DNA of 64,000 nt from Pseudomonadota bacterium (GCA_018262195.1 JAGTRS010000018.1:36301-100300), one strand, 5' to 3'; positions 46,345-54,531 are shown, numbered from the stretch's first letter. Notes: generated by a model from the sequence alone, not told the origin. Made by a program: numbers and translations.

Positions 46345-48720
46345 ATGGAAGCCTTGGTAATCCCCTTTGAAAAACTGCGCATGAATGACGTCGAACAAGT
46401 CGGCGGCAAGAATTCATCGCTTGGTGAAATGATCAGCCAGCTGGCCGATACCGGCGTCCGCGTCCCGGGTGGTTTTGCCACCACGGCCCACGCCTACCGT
46501 GTCTTTCTGGCCCAGTCCGGCCTCGACGCCAAGATCAATGCCGTCCTCGATGCGCTGGATGTTGAAGATGTGAACGCCCTGGTCAAGGCCGGTGCCGAGA
46601 TTCGCCAGTGGGTGATCGACACCCCGTTCCCGATGGACCTGACCATCGCCATCACCGAGCAGTATCAGCGCCTGGTGGCCGATTCCACCGCCGACATGTC
46701 CTTCGCCGTGCGCTCTTCCGCTACCGCCGAAGACTTGCCGGATGCTTCCTTTGCCGGTCAGCAGGAAACCTTCCTGAACATCGTCGGCCTGGAAAACATC
46801 ATGCACGCGATCAAGGAAGTCTTCGCTTCCCTGTATAACGACCGCGCCATTTCCTACCGCGTCCACAAGGGCTTCCTGCACGCTGATGTCGCCCTGTCCG
46901 CCGGTATCCAGCGCATGGTCCGCTCCGACAAGGGTTCCGCTGGCGTGATGTTCACGCTCGACACCGAATCTGGCTTCCGCGACGCCGTCTTCGTCACCTC
47001 CAGCTACGGTCTGGGTGAAACGGTGGTGCAGGGTGCCGTAAATCCGGACGAGTTCTACGTGCACAAGCCGATGCTGGCCGCCGGCAAGAAGGCTGTCGTG
47101 CGTCGCAACCTCGGCTCCAAGATGATCAAGATGACCTTTGCCGCCGAAAAGGTCGCCGGCAAGTCCACGATCACCGAAGATGTGCCGGAAGCCCAGCGTC
47201 ACCAGTTCTCGATCAACGACGAAGAAGTCATGGAGCTGGCCCGCTACGCGATGATCATCGAAAAGCACTACGGTCGTCCGATGGACATCGAGTGGGGCAA
47301 GGATGGCGTCGACGGCAAGCTGTACATCCTCCAGGCCCGTCCGGAAACCGTGCAGTCGCAAGCTGCTGCCGGCAAGCAGGAAAAGTTCAAGCTGAAGTCC
47401 TTCTCCAAGGTGCTGGCTTCCGGCCGCGCCATTGGCCAGAAGATTGGTGTCGGCCCGGTTCGCATCGTCAAGGATCCGAAGGAAATGGATCAGGTCAAGC
47501 CGGGTGACGTGCTCGTCGCCGATATGACCGACCCGAACTGGGAACCGGTGATGAAGCGCGCTTCCGCCATCGTTACCAACCGTGGCGGCCGCACCTGCCA
47601 CGCGGCGATCATCGCCCGCGAACTGGGCATTCCGGCCATCGTTGGTTGCGGTGATGCTACCGATACCCTGACCGAAGGCGATATTGTCACTGTCTCCTGC
47701 ACCGAAGGCGATACCGGCCACGTCTATCGCGGCAGCCTCGATTACGAAGTGACCACCCGCGATATCTCGGCCATGCCGGACGTCCCGGTCAAGGTCATGA
47801 TGAACGTCGGTAACCCGGAACTGGCCTTCGAATTTGCCCAGTTGCCGAACTCCGGCGTCGGTCTGGCCCGTGTTGAATTCATCATCAACAACGTGATCGG
47901 TATCCACCCGAAGGCCATCCTCGATGTCGAGCGTCTGCCGGCCTCGAAGCGCGAGGAAATCAAGCGCCGCGCCCGTGGCTATGCTTCGCCGAAGGATTTC
48001 TTCGTTGAGAAGCTGGTTGAAGGTGTTTCGACGATTGCTGCTGCTTTCTGGCCGAATCCGGTCATCGTCCGTCTGTCCGACTTCAAGTCCAACGAATACC
48101 GCAAGCTGCTCGGCGGCGAACTGTACGAGCCGGAAGAAGAAAACCCGATGCTCGGCTTCCGCGGCGCTTCCCGCTACATCGCGCACACCTTCGAAGACTG
48201 CTTCGAAATGGAATGCCGCGCCATGAAGCGTGTCCGTGAAGAGATGGGCCTGACCAACGTGCAACTGATGGTGCCGTTCGTCCGTACCGTTGGCGAAGGC
48301 AAGGCCGTCGTCGAACTGCTGGCCGATCATGGCCTGAAGCAGGGCGAAAACGACCTGAAGCTGATCATGATGTGCGAAATTCCGTCCAACGCGCTGTTGG
48401 CCGATGACTTCCTCAAGGTCTTCGACGGCTTCTCGATCGGTTCCAACGACCTGACCCAGCTCACCCTCGGCCTCGACCGCGACTCCGGGCTGGTTGCCAA
48501 CCTGTTCGACGAACGCGATCCGGCCGTCAAGATGCTGCTGGCCATGGCAATCGCGGCCGCCAACAAGGCTGGCAAGTACATCGGTATCTGCGGCCAGGGC
48601 CCGTCCGACCACCCCGATCTGGCTGAATGGCTGATGGATCAGGGTATCGACAGCATCTCGCTGAACCCGGATACGGTGGTCGATACCTGGACGCGTCTGG
48701 CGACGCACAAGAAGGCCTGA
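46345..48720 (+). CDS. ppsA: Phosphoenolpyruvate synthase
   Basis: Converts pyruvate and ATP to PEP, AMP and phosphate for gluconeogenesis. 791 residues. N-terminal ATP-grasp domain begins '[15 protein letters not shown]' and includes '[25 protein letters not shown]'; the swivelling domain has catalytic His419 in '[21 protein letters not shown]'; the C-terminal PEP-binding barrel has '[17 protein letters not shown]' and 'GICGQGPSD'. Length and motifs fit PpsA rather than pyruvate phosphate dikinase. It follows the GntR gene by 38 bases with AAGGAA before the ATG, and is probably co-transcribed with it. Codon use suggests high expression. Confidence 0.96.
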   Translation: MEALVIPFEKLRMNDVEQVGGKNSSLGEMISQLADTGVRVPGGFATTAHAYRVFLAQSGLDAKINAVLDALDVEDVNALVKAGAEIRQWVIDTPFPMDLTIAITEQYQRLVADSTADMSFAVRSSATAEDLPDASFAGQQETFLNIVGLENIMHAIKEVFASLYNDRAISYRVHKGFLHADVALSAGIQRMVRSDKGSAGVMFTLDTESGFRDAVFVTSSYGLGETVVQGAVNPDEFYVHKPMLAAGKKAVVRRNLGSKMIKMTFAAEKVAGKSTITEDVPEAQRHQFSINDEEVMELARYAMIIEKHYGRPMDIEWGKDGVDGKLYILQARPETVQSQAAAGKQEKFKLKSFSKVLASGRAIGQKIGVGPVRIVKDPKEMDQVKPGDVLVADMTDPNWEPVMKRASAIVTNRGGRTCHAAIIARELGIPAIVGCGDATDTLTEGDIVTVSCTEGDTGHVYRGSLDYEVTTRDISAMPDVPVKVMMNVGNPELAFEFAQLPNSGVGLARVEFIINNVIGIHPKAILDVERLPASKREEIKRRARGYASPKDFFVEKLVEGVSTIAAAFWPNPVIVRLSDFKSNEYRKLLGGELYEPEEENPMLGFRGASRYIAHTFEDCFEMECRAMKRVREEMGLTNVQLMVPFVRTVGEGKAVVELLADHGLKQGENDLKLIMMCEIPSNALLADDFLKVFDGFSIGSNDLTQLTLGLDRDSGLVANLFDERDPAVKMLLAMAIAAANKAGKYIGICGQGPSDHPDLAEWLMDQGIDSISLNPDTVVDTWTRLATHKKA

Positions 48721-48750
48721 TTGCTTCTGGCAAGCAGGGAAAGATGAAGA

Positions 48751-48780
48751 AGGCCGGGGAAACCCGGCCTTTTTTGTTTT
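48751..48780 (+). terminator. Rho-independent terminator of ppsA
   Basis: AGGCCGGG-gaaa-CCCGGCCT followed directly by TTTTTGTTTT. Perfect 8-bp GC stem with a GNRA-type tetraloop; a strong intrinsic terminator 30 bases after the ppsA stop. Confidence 0.93.
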
Positions 48781-48868
48781 GGTGACTACTTGATGTCGCC
48801 ATTTTCAGACAGTCAAAGCCCTTGTAAATGCGGGCCTCATCTCTCTTCTTGTAAAATGACGTTGTCAA

Positions 48869-48918
48869 AAAACGACAGTGGCTCGTCAAAAATGAAGCGA
48901 GCCACTGTATTTTTTTCG
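48869..48918. terminator. Bidirectional terminator after the Cache-like gene
   Basis: ACAGTGGCTCG (48875-48885) pairs with CGAGCCACTGT (48898-48908). On the minus strand it is followed by CGTTTTTTG and on the plus strand by ATTTTTTTCG, so it can stop the minus-strand gene at 48973 and anything passing ppsA. Confidence 0.85.
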
Positions 48919-48972
48919 TTTTCGTTCTTTTGTTTCCTCGGTTAACTAGGAAGACGGAACGAAAATTAAGGC

Positions 48973-49419
48973 TTATTTATAGTAGCCGACGGCGCAGACC
49001 TGGTCACCAATTCTGGTGACGTAGCTGATCTTTTGTACCGGCTCGGTGGCGCCCGGGCGTGGCCACTTGTAAGAAACCTCGGCGATGGCGCCATCCTTTG
49101 CGGCTTCATAGAGCTTGGCGCCAACCGGTTCGCCGGAGGCATTCACGAGGCCTTTCATGCTTTTTCCGTTAAGGGTCGGATGAGCGGTGAAATTCCCGTC
49201 TGGCCCGCCACAGAAGGGGTATAGGTCACGATCCCGGAAGCCATTTTCACCTTTGGCGATCTGGGTCAGCGCTGCCGATTTGTCGGCCTTCACCGCGGAA
49301 ATGGTTTTTTCGAGCATGGCCTTGGCTTCTGATGCGCTGCCAAACTCGGCTGCGCTGACTGCAAGATTGCTAAAGCCGGTAGCGGCGGCGATCAGGCTGA
49401 GTGTGATGACTTTTTTCAA
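48973..49419 (-). CDS. Secreted single-Cache-like protein
   Basis: 148 residues from a TTG at 49419, chosen because GGAG lies five bases upstream and the product then starts directly with a Sec signal (MKKVITLSLIAAATGFSNLAVSA). The track's TTG at 49440 adds seven residues. The mature part has 'EAKAMLEKTISAVKADKSAALTQI', 'GENGFRDRDLYPFCGGPDGNFTAHP' and ends 'VTRIGDQVCAVGYYK', a pattern typical of periplasmic small Cache (sCache_2-like) domains that bind small ligands. No signalling domain is attached. Flanked by a bidirectional terminator. Confidence 0.8.
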   Translation of the reverse strand: MKKVITLSLIAAATGFSNLAVSAAEFGSASEAKAMLEKTISAVKADKSAALTQIAKGENGFRDRDLYPFCGGPDGNFTAHPTLNGKSMKGLVNASGEPVGAKLYEAAKDGAIAEVSYKWPRPGATEPVQKISYVTRIGDQVCAVGYYK

Positions 49420-49739
49420 TGTAGCTCCTTTATCGATCAATCACCTTGGCCGGGTGGCTATGGTGTGCTCAGTCTTACGCAAGATGAATGCCAATTGGAT
49501 GTGGTGTGTCGATCGTCGTTTATGGTCAGGGCGTTTTTGCAAGCTTTCGCCCATTGTTTCGATTGATTCAAGCCTCACGGGATGGCGTTTTAAAGCGTTA
49601 GTGAGATGAATATTCCCAATTCGTGCCTTCAAGCCTGAATATGCAATAAGAATATTCGCGTTTAAAATTGGCGATTTCGAAAAATTGAGACGCGGATCAG
49701 GATTCGGTGTCTCTCATGCAAACATTTGGGGAGTTGTAT
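49420..49739. other. Divergent intergenic region with paired GAATATTC palindromes
   Basis: 320 bases between the Cache-like gene and the SGNH gene with no credible ORF. Two copies of the 8-bp palindrome GAATATTC lie at 49608-49615 and 49650-49657, exactly 42 bases apart (four helical turns). GGGGAG at 49728-49733 is the ribosome site that fixes the SGNH start. Confidence 0.5.
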
Positions 49740-50699
49740 ATGAAGCACCGATTCGGCCGTCTTGCAGCCATGGCAGTTGCCACTTCGTTGGTCATGGCTT
49801 TTGCTGCACCGGCGAATGCAAGTATTTATCGAACCGCTACCGGTTATTCGATCAGCGACTTGTATGTATTTGGCGACAGCCTGTCGGACGTGGGGAATAT
49901 TTCGGCAGCCACCGGCGGAGCACAACCCTCGGCAGCGCTGGGCTATGTCGATGGACGCTTCACTAATGGTGGCAATTACACGGACTACCTGGCGGCTTCG
50001 CTCGGGGTAAGCAATACAGCAGCGCTGTCAGGGGGCAATAACTACGCTTTCGGCGGCGCCAAGATCGATACAGGCATGGCGCCACCGGGGCTGCTCACGC
50101 AGTACGGCATGTACGCCATGAGCCATGCGCTTGCCGACCCCAATGCCTTGTTTGTAATCTACGGCGGTGGCAATGACATCAATGACCCGAATGTTGACCT
50201 GAGGGATTCCCTGGCCAATCTGGGACTGATTATTGGCGCGCTGATCAACCAGGGTGCCACCAATATCCTCATTCCGAATTCCCCTGACCTGGGGCGAACC
50301 CCAAACAACAACGCCTCGCTGAATGCAGACGTGATGAGAGCTCGTACTCAGGCTTACAACATGGGTTTGGCCACGCTGATTGCTCAGATGGAGTCGCTTT
50401 TTTCAATTGATCTGCTGGCAGTGGATGTTTTTGGTTTTAGCGGGCAGGTGCTCAATAACCCGGCCGCTTATGGGCTGAACAACGTCGGGGATAGCTGTCT
50501 CGGCAATGCGGCATGCACAGATCCCGGCAAGTATTTCTATTGGGATGGCATTCATCCGAATACACAGATGCACGCGTTGCTGGCCAACGAAATGCTCTCC
50601 GTTATCGATAAAAATGCAGTTCCTGAGCCGGCCACTCTGGCCTTGATGGTATTGGGCGTTTTGAGTCTGGCCTGGAGGCAGGGGCGTTGTAACGGCTAG
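49740..50699 (+). CDS. PEP-CTERM SGNH/GDSL esterase
   Basis: Secreted ester hydrolase, 319 residues from ATG 49740 (MKHRFGRLAAMAVATSLVMA), supported by GGGGAG six bases upstream. Signal peptide to about 28. Catalytic blocks of the SGNH family: block I 'FGDSLSDVG' with Ser47, block III 'YGGGNDI' with Asn145, and block V 'WDGIHPN' with Asp269 and His272. The C-terminus is a PEP-CTERM sorting signal: 'VPEPATLALMVLGVLSLAW' followed by Arg-rich 'RQGRCNG'. This implies processing by an exosortase elsewhere in the genome and surface or exopolysaccharide-linked display. Natural substrate unknown. Confidence 0.9.
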   Translation: MKHRFGRLAAMAVATSLVMAFAAPANASIYRTATGYSISDLYVFGDSLSDVGNISAATGGAQPSAALGYVDGRFTNGGNYTDYLAASLGVSNTAALSGGNNYAFGGAKIDTGMAPPGLLTQYGMYAMSHALADPNALFVIYGGGNDINDPNVDLRDSLANLGLIIGALINQGATNILIPNSPDLGRTPNNNASLNADVMRARTQAYNMGLATLIAQMESLFSIDLLAVDVFGFSGQVLNNPAAYGLNNVGDSCLGNAACTDPGKYFYWDGIHPNTQMHALLANEMLSVIDKNAVPEPATLALMVLGVLSLAWRQGRCNG

Positions 50700-50747
50700 G
50701 CAGATTCGCGATTCAGCTGCTTTCCGCTGCCGCGAATGGCGACCAAT

Positions 50748-50775
50748 GAAGAAAGCTGGGCAACCAGCTTTCTTC
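50748..50775 (+). terminator. Hairpin after the SGNH esterase gene
   Basis: GAAGAAAGCTGG-gcaa-CCAGCTTTCTTC is a perfect 12-bp stem with a GNRA-type loop, 48 bases after the stop. The following AATACAAAC is not a T-tract, though the arm itself ends TTTCTTC. Confidence 0.7.
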
Positions 50776-50845
50776 AATACAAACTTAACTCTCCTGCCAG
50801 ATCAAAATTTCCCGATAATTCGGCCTTTAACTGGCGGAAGCAGCG

Positions 50846-51550
50846 ATGGCTGATGCGGATGAAGAGATCTGCCTGATCGAGGGTTCAAGCACGCTGCGCA
50901 ATGTGCGCCGCGATTTTCCGGAATGGCACCTGGGGCGGTCACCCTTTGTTTTCTGGGCACTTGACGTCGATCTTCCTGCAGTTCGTGATCGGGTCGCCAT
51001 GGCCGGGCAGCATATGGCCGGCCTATTACTCGATGACTATCGTCGCCAATCTCATATCACGCTCGATCTATGCGGATTTCCCGCCGAAGTGCAACGAAAT
51101 CCTGATGACTTTGGCGCCGAGTATTTGCAGAAGCAATGCGGTGCCCTGCGCCTGGCTGGTCTGTCGGATTTCGAAATTGAACTGGGAGGGCTTTCCAGTT
51201 TCTCTTCGGCGCCATTCCTGAGCGTCGTTGACAGGGGAGGCAACATCACAGCACTGCGGAAATGTCTGGCTGTGGATGGCAGTCATCGATTGTTCGGAAG
51301 CTATGTGCCGCATGTCACCGTCGGGCTCTATGCCGATGAGTGGCCTGTAGAATATGTGAAACGGCGATTGACTGGCTTTCCTTCGGGCGCAGCGCTGTCT
51401 TGTCGGATCAAGCGCGTCAGCCTGATGAGCTACAGCCCCTCCGAAGTGGCCGGTGCCCTAGACCTCCTCGGCGACTACTGGTTCGCCAGCGGCGAAATGC
51501 GCTGGCACGCGGCTGCAGGAAAAATGGGTTTTCCTGATTTTTCGGGTTGA
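50846..51550 (+). CDS. 2H phosphoesterase-like protein (LigT/2'-5' ligase superfamily)
   Basis: 234 residues. Two His-x-Thr motifs typical of the 2H phosphoesterase fold are present: H70-I-T72 in 'RRQSHITLDLCGF' and H156-V-T158 in 'YVPHVTVGLY', separated by 86 residues as expected for the two lobes. Such enzymes act on 2',3'- or 2',5'-linked phosphate esters in RNA or cyclic nucleotides. The N-terminal ~35 residues and the sequence between motifs do not match a subfamily that I recognise. It stands alone on the plus strand. Confidence 0.7.
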   Translation: MADADEEICLIEGSSTLRNVRRDFPEWHLGRSPFVFWALDVDLPAVRDRVAMAGQHMAGLLLDDYRRQSHITLDLCGFPAEVQRNPDDFGAEYLQKQCGALRLAGLSDFEIELGGLSSFSSAPFLSVVDRGGNITALRKCLAVDGSHRLFGSYVPHVTVGLYADEWPVEYVKRRLTGFPSGAALSCRIKRVSLMSYSPSEVAGALDLLGDYWFASGEMRWHAAAGKMGFPDFSG

Positions 51551-51740
51551 GCTTCCTCACCGGAAATGCGATTTCTCCTCAGTCAAAACCATATACTTAT
51601 TCAATGAATGGGGGCGGGATGAGGGGCAGGCAGGAACGATTGCTTGGTGCCCCCCGGCCTTGTCTGCGGGTTGCCTGAACATGCGATCGTCAAGGCGGTC
51701 TTGTCTGACCACACTCAGGCGAAAGCGACGAAATTCTCGA

Positions 51741-51770
51741 CCAAAAAAAGGCCAGGAACGCCTGGCCTTG
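51741..51770 (-). terminator. Rho-independent terminator of the Nif11-like operon
   Basis: On the minus strand: AAGGCCAGG-cgtt-CCTGGCCTT followed by a run of T residues (plus strand CCAAAAAAAGG). A strong intrinsic terminator 22 bases after the Nif11-like stop. Confidence 0.9.
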
Positions 51771-51791
51771 TCCGGAAGTGCTGCTTGCACT

Positions 51792-52010
51792 TTAGACGCG
51801 CAGTAGTGCCTTGATCAGTCGTTCAGAGAGCTGGTCTTCGGTGAATTGCGGCTCGTTTGGCGGGTAGAGCGAGTTTTCCTCGATGGTGAAACCGTGCTCC
51901 AACGCGAGGGCGCGCAATTCCTTGATTTTCTGGCAGGCCTTGAGGGCTTCGCCGAGGGCAGCGTCAGCCTTGGCTTTATCGGCAAATGCCTTGATGGGTG
52001 CGACGGACAT
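51792..52010 (-). CDS. Nif11-like small protein
   Basis: 72 residues. 'MSVAPIKAFADKAKADAALGEALKACQKIKELRALALEHGFTI...' follows the pattern of the Nif11 domain (M-S-x3-hydrophobic-K-A-F-x2-K-x3-D-x2-L-x-E-x-L-K-A ... A-x2-x-G-F). Nif11 proteins occur near nitrogen-fixation genes or as leaders of modified peptides. No Gly-Gly leader cleavage site or cysteine-rich core follows, so a peptide-precursor role is unlikely. It is the second gene of a two-gene operon with the 93-residue protein upstream and ends in a strong terminator. Match by eye only. Confidence 0.65.
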   Translation of the reverse strand: MSVAPIKAFADKAKADAALGEALKACQKIKELRALALEHGFTIEENSLYPPNEPQFTEDQLSERLIKALLRV

Positions 52011-52052
52011 GCTTGTTCTCCTGATGAGGTTTGTTGCAGAAAACTGCTGGGC

Positions 52053-52334
52053 TCAGGCCGGGTAGTCGATGATGGCCGGTTCATCACCGCCGTCGTCGAT
52101 CGTCGCACGGGCGATGCGGCCATCCGGGTGGTAGCTGTATTCGTGGCGGAATTCGGTTTCGCCGTAGACCATTTTTTCGCAGACGATCAGCTGTCCTGCA
52201 GCATCGAAGCTGCCCCGGAAATAGGTGTTGCGATTGCGCATGTCGTTCTCGTCGAGCTCTCCGACGAGCTTGAGCGGTAGCTTGGCGCCGCTGTAACTGG
52301 TGAAATAGCGGCAGGCAGTGACTTTGTCGGGCAT
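52053..52334 (-). CDS. Small protein upstream of the Nif11-like gene, function unknown
   Basis: 93 residues from ATG 52334 (MPDKVTACRYFTSYSGAKLP). The track's 146-residue version adds a basic, uncharacteristic N-terminus that overlaps the predicted sigma-54 promoter and is rejected. The compact soluble protein has 'KLPLKLVGELDENDMRNRNTYF', 'RGSFDAAGQLIVCEKMVYGETEF' and 'EYSYHPDGRIARATI', suggesting a small beta-rich antiparallel fold of repeated strands. I think it belongs to a conserved family of unknown function (possibly DUF6156). Same operon as the Nif11-like gene, 42 bases apart. Confidence 0.75.
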   Translation of the reverse strand: MPDKVTACRYFTSYSGAKLPLKLVGELDENDMRNRNTYFRGSFDAAGQLIVCEKMVYGETEFRHEYSYHPDGRIARATIDDGGDEPAIIDYPA

Positions 52335-52384
52335 CTCGTTCTCTGGTCGTGGTTTGATTCCGCCGAAAAACTCAGCGCCTGGCT

Positions 52385-52400
52385 TGTCAGTGTTCCGACA
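52385..52400. promoter_or_regulatory. NifA-type TGT-N10-ACA motif
   Basis: TGTCAGTGTTCCGACA, with flanking T and A extending the symmetry to TTGTC...GACAA. It fits the NifA upstream-activator pattern but lies downstream of the predicted start (about +25 to +40). Such six-base matches occur by chance roughly every 4 kb, so support comes only from the setting. Confidence 0.35.
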
Positions 52401-52435
52401 AAAACCAGCCTCTTTCTCGCGGCTAGCGAGGTGTA

Positions 52436-52451
52436 TGCAATAAAGGGGCCA
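52436..52451 (-). promoter_or_regulatory. Sigma-54 (-24/-12) promoter candidate
   Basis: On the minus strand TGGCCCCTTTATTGCA matches TGGCAC-N5-TTGCA at every position but one (A to C), with the invariant GG and GC dinucleotides at correct spacing. It lies about 100 bases before the 93-residue gene and predicts transcription from about 52425. Confidence 0.7.
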
Positions 52452-52534
52452 AATCCGGCGGGCGGCTGAAAATCTGCTGGTTCGCCGAGTCATCAGGGTT
52501 TTCTCTGGGGCACAATAGATTCAGGAGGTGAGAG

Positions 52535-53863
52535 ATGGTTGCGAAAGGCTTGGTCGATAAATTGCGCTCGATTATCGGTTCCGGTTCGGAGCGAGTTGGG
52601 CTGACAGCACGAGGTGTCGAGCAGTTGCGCGCCCAGTTGCGCGAATGCGCCGAAGGGCAGGGGGGCGAGGTTTCAGCCCGTGCGCGGGCGGCACGCCTGG
52701 CCGAAACTTATCTTGGGCTCAACGACGAGGGGCGCCACCGCTTCCTCAAGCTGATCGCGCTGGAGTTCGGGCCAGATCCCGCAAAAGTGGCGACGGCGCA
52801 TGCCGCCTACCAGAAGGCGATTGGCACCTCTGACCAGTGGAAGGCGGAAGCGGCCATGCGTGTCGCCATGCGCTCTTCGCGCATCCGCATCCTCACCCAA
52901 TTCAATGCCATTCCGCAGGGTGTGAAATTTCTCGTCGATCTGCGCGCCGACCTGCTGCGCTATCTTGAGGATGACCGTGAATTGGCGGTACTGGACCGTG
53001 AACTGGAGTCGCGGCTCTCGGCCTGGTTCGACGTCGGTTTCCTCGAGTTGCAGCGCATTACCTGGAATTCGCCGGCTGCCTTGCTGGAGAAACTGATCGA
53101 GTATGAGGCGGTGCACGAAATCCGTTCATGGACCGATCTGAAGAATCGGGTCGATTCCGATCGCCGCCTGTATGCCTTCTTCCACCCGCGCATGCCAGCT
53201 GAGCCGCTGATTTTCGTCGAGGTGGCGTTGACCGACCATCTGGCCGACAACGTCCAGGCGCTGCTCGACGAGCATGCCCCGGTTTTCGACCACCGCAAGG
53301 CCGATACGGCGATTTTCTATTCGATCTCGAACACTCAGGTGGGTTTGCGCGGCGTCTCCTTCGGCAATTTCCTATTGAAGCGCGTGATCGATGATCTGAA
53401 GCGCGATTTTTCGAAACTGGCTAATTTCGCCACCCTGTCGCCAATGCCAGCCATGGCCGCCTGGCTGCGCAAGAATCCGCAAGCTTTGGCAGAGGCCGGC
53501 ATCGAGTTGTCGCAGGAAGAGTTGTCGACAGGAACCTGGGCGGCGGACAAGAAACTCGCTCGCTCCCTGCGCGACCCGCTGAGCCGCCTTGGCGCCCGAT
53601 ATCTGGCCAGCGCCAAGCAAGGAGGCGGCGAGGCCGGGCCACCATTCGATCCCGTGTCGCGCTTCCATCTGGGCAACGGCGCGCGGGTCGAGCGCATCAA
53701 TTACCTCGGCGATAGTTCGGCCAAGGGTTTCCGGCAGTCATTCGGATTGATGGTGAATTACCTGTACAGCCCGGATGACATCGAAACCAATCTGGAGGCC
53801 TTTGCCAGCCAAGGGAGCATCGCCATGTCGGCGACGGTGCGCCGGCTAGCGAAAAGGAGCTAG
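52535..53863 (+). CDS. Malonyl-CoA decarboxylase
   Basis: Decarboxylates malonyl-CoA to acetyl-CoA. 442 residues. An N-terminal helical oligomerisation domain (about 1-165) precedes a GNAT-like catalytic domain with 'IFYSISNTQVGLRGVSFGNFLLKRV', 'FATLSPMPAMAAWL' and the conserved 'DPVSRFHLGNGARVERINYLGD' carrying the catalytic His region, then 'SFGLMVNYLYSPDDIETN'. A strong ribosome site (AGGAGGTGA) precedes the ATG. It is not beside the malonyl-CoA synthetase or malonate transporter genes (matB/matC) often linked with it. Confidence 0.93.
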   Translation: MVAKGLVDKLRSIIGSGSERVGLTARGVEQLRAQLRECAEGQGGEVSARARAARLAETYLGLNDEGRHRFLKLIALEFGPDPAKVATAHAAYQKAIGTSDQWKAEAAMRVAMRSSRIRILTQFNAIPQGVKFLVDLRADLLRYLEDDRELAVLDRELESRLSAWFDVGFLELQRITWNSPAALLEKLIEYEAVHEIRSWTDLKNRVDSDRRLYAFFHPRMPAEPLIFVEVALTDHLADNVQALLDEHAPVFDHRKADTAIFYSISNTQVGLRGVSFGNFLLKRVIDDLKRDFSKLANFATLSPMPAMAAWLRKNPQALAEAGIELSQEELSTGTWAADKKLARSLRDPLSRLGARYLASAKQGGGEAGPPFDPVSRFHLGNGARVERINYLGDSSAKGFRQSFGLMVNYLYSPDDIETNLEAFASQGSIAMSATVRRLAKRS

Positions 53864-53878
53864 GGAGGCGCGGTTTTT

Positions 53879-53904
53879 CTTAACGACTTTTTATGATCGT
53901 TAAG
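53879..53904. terminator. Hairpin after malonyl-CoA decarboxylase
   Basis: CTTAACGA-10-base loop-TCGTTAAG, 16 bases after the stop codon. No T-tract follows the stem, so this is a weak candidate. Confidence 0.45.
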
Positions 53905-54085
53905 CCCTGTTGTATCGACGATCAACGTCTATGATGAATGTATGGGTTTTTGCCTGAGGAGTAAGCGTAAGGTCCATATCTCATGACGGCGGATCAAATG
54001 GGATTGCTGGTTGAATTATTGCGCTCCAGCGCGTGAGCCGGGCATACGTGCTTGTATCCGCCATGCATTCTTGAAGGGAGACGCC

Positions 54086-54487
54086 ATGTCAAAAATTTCC
54101 ATTGCTGTTTTCGCCTGCCTTGTTGCGACGAATGTTCTTGCCCAAGATGGCAGCAGAAAAATGACCCGGGACGAATTGTTGTCGTTTCTACCGGGAGCCA
54201 AGGTGACGCACATCTCGCAAGCCGGGAGCGAGCGTCGCTGGACCAACAAGACCGATGGTACCTTGATCGCCAATAGCAATAACAAGCTGTATGGGAATGC
54301 AATCGGTACTCAGGGGGCCACCCAGGCTGGCACCTGGATGGTCAATGACGAAGGCAAATACTGCATCGACATCGACTGGAAGCGCGTCCATGAAAAATGG
54401 TGCGCCAACATTATAAAGAGCCAGGACGGTGCTTATTACCTGAATGTCGTTGATGACAAACACAAAATAGACTTTGTCACCAAATGA
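54086..54487 (+). CDS. Secreted DUF995-like protein
   Basis: 133 residues from ATG 54086 (MSKISIAVFACLVATNVLAQ), with GGGAG five bases upstream; the track's start 75 bases earlier lacks support. Sec signal to about residue 19, then 'MTRDELLSFLPGAKVTHISQAGSERRWTNKTDGTLIANS', 'GTWMVNDEGKYCIDIDWKRVHEKWCANI' and 'YYLNVVDDKHKIDF'. The order (a gated 'L-x-G' start, G-x-W, then a Cys-containing W/K-rich strand) resembles periplasmic DUF995-type proteins. Function unknown. Single gene between two unrelated neighbours. Confidence 0.72.
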   Translation: MSKISIAVFACLVATNVLAQDGSRKMTRDELLSFLPGAKVTHISQAGSERRWTNKTDGTLIANSNNKLYGNAIGTQGATQAGTWMVNDEGKYCIDIDWKRVHEKWCANIIKSQDGAYYLNVVDDKHKIDFVTK

Positions 54488-54531
54488 TGATCGGGGCTGC
54501 GACAAGGCCCCCCGGCTAAATCCCGGGGGCT

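Noticed and set aside
46414-48708. 764-residue minus-strand ORF opposite ppsA
   Set aside because: Mirror-image reading frame of a GC-rich, strongly codon-biased gene; composition is repetitive Gly/Val/His/Asp and no domain is visible, while ppsA itself is intact.
48781-48918. Possible small RNA ending in the second terminator after ppsA
   Set aside because: The hairpin has T-tracts on both strands and is well explained as the terminator of the minus-strand Cache-like gene; no promoter is visible between the two terminators.
51792-52010. Nif11-like gene as a modified-peptide (RiPP) precursor
   Set aside because: No Gly-Gly leader cleavage site, no Cys/Ser/Thr-rich core and no modification enzyme nearby.
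52335-52493. Longer 146-residue form of the small gene at 52053
   Set aside because: The extension would start upstream of the predicted transcript start and overlaps the sigma-54 promoter and TGT-N10-ACA motif; the internal ATG at 52334 gives a normal small protein.
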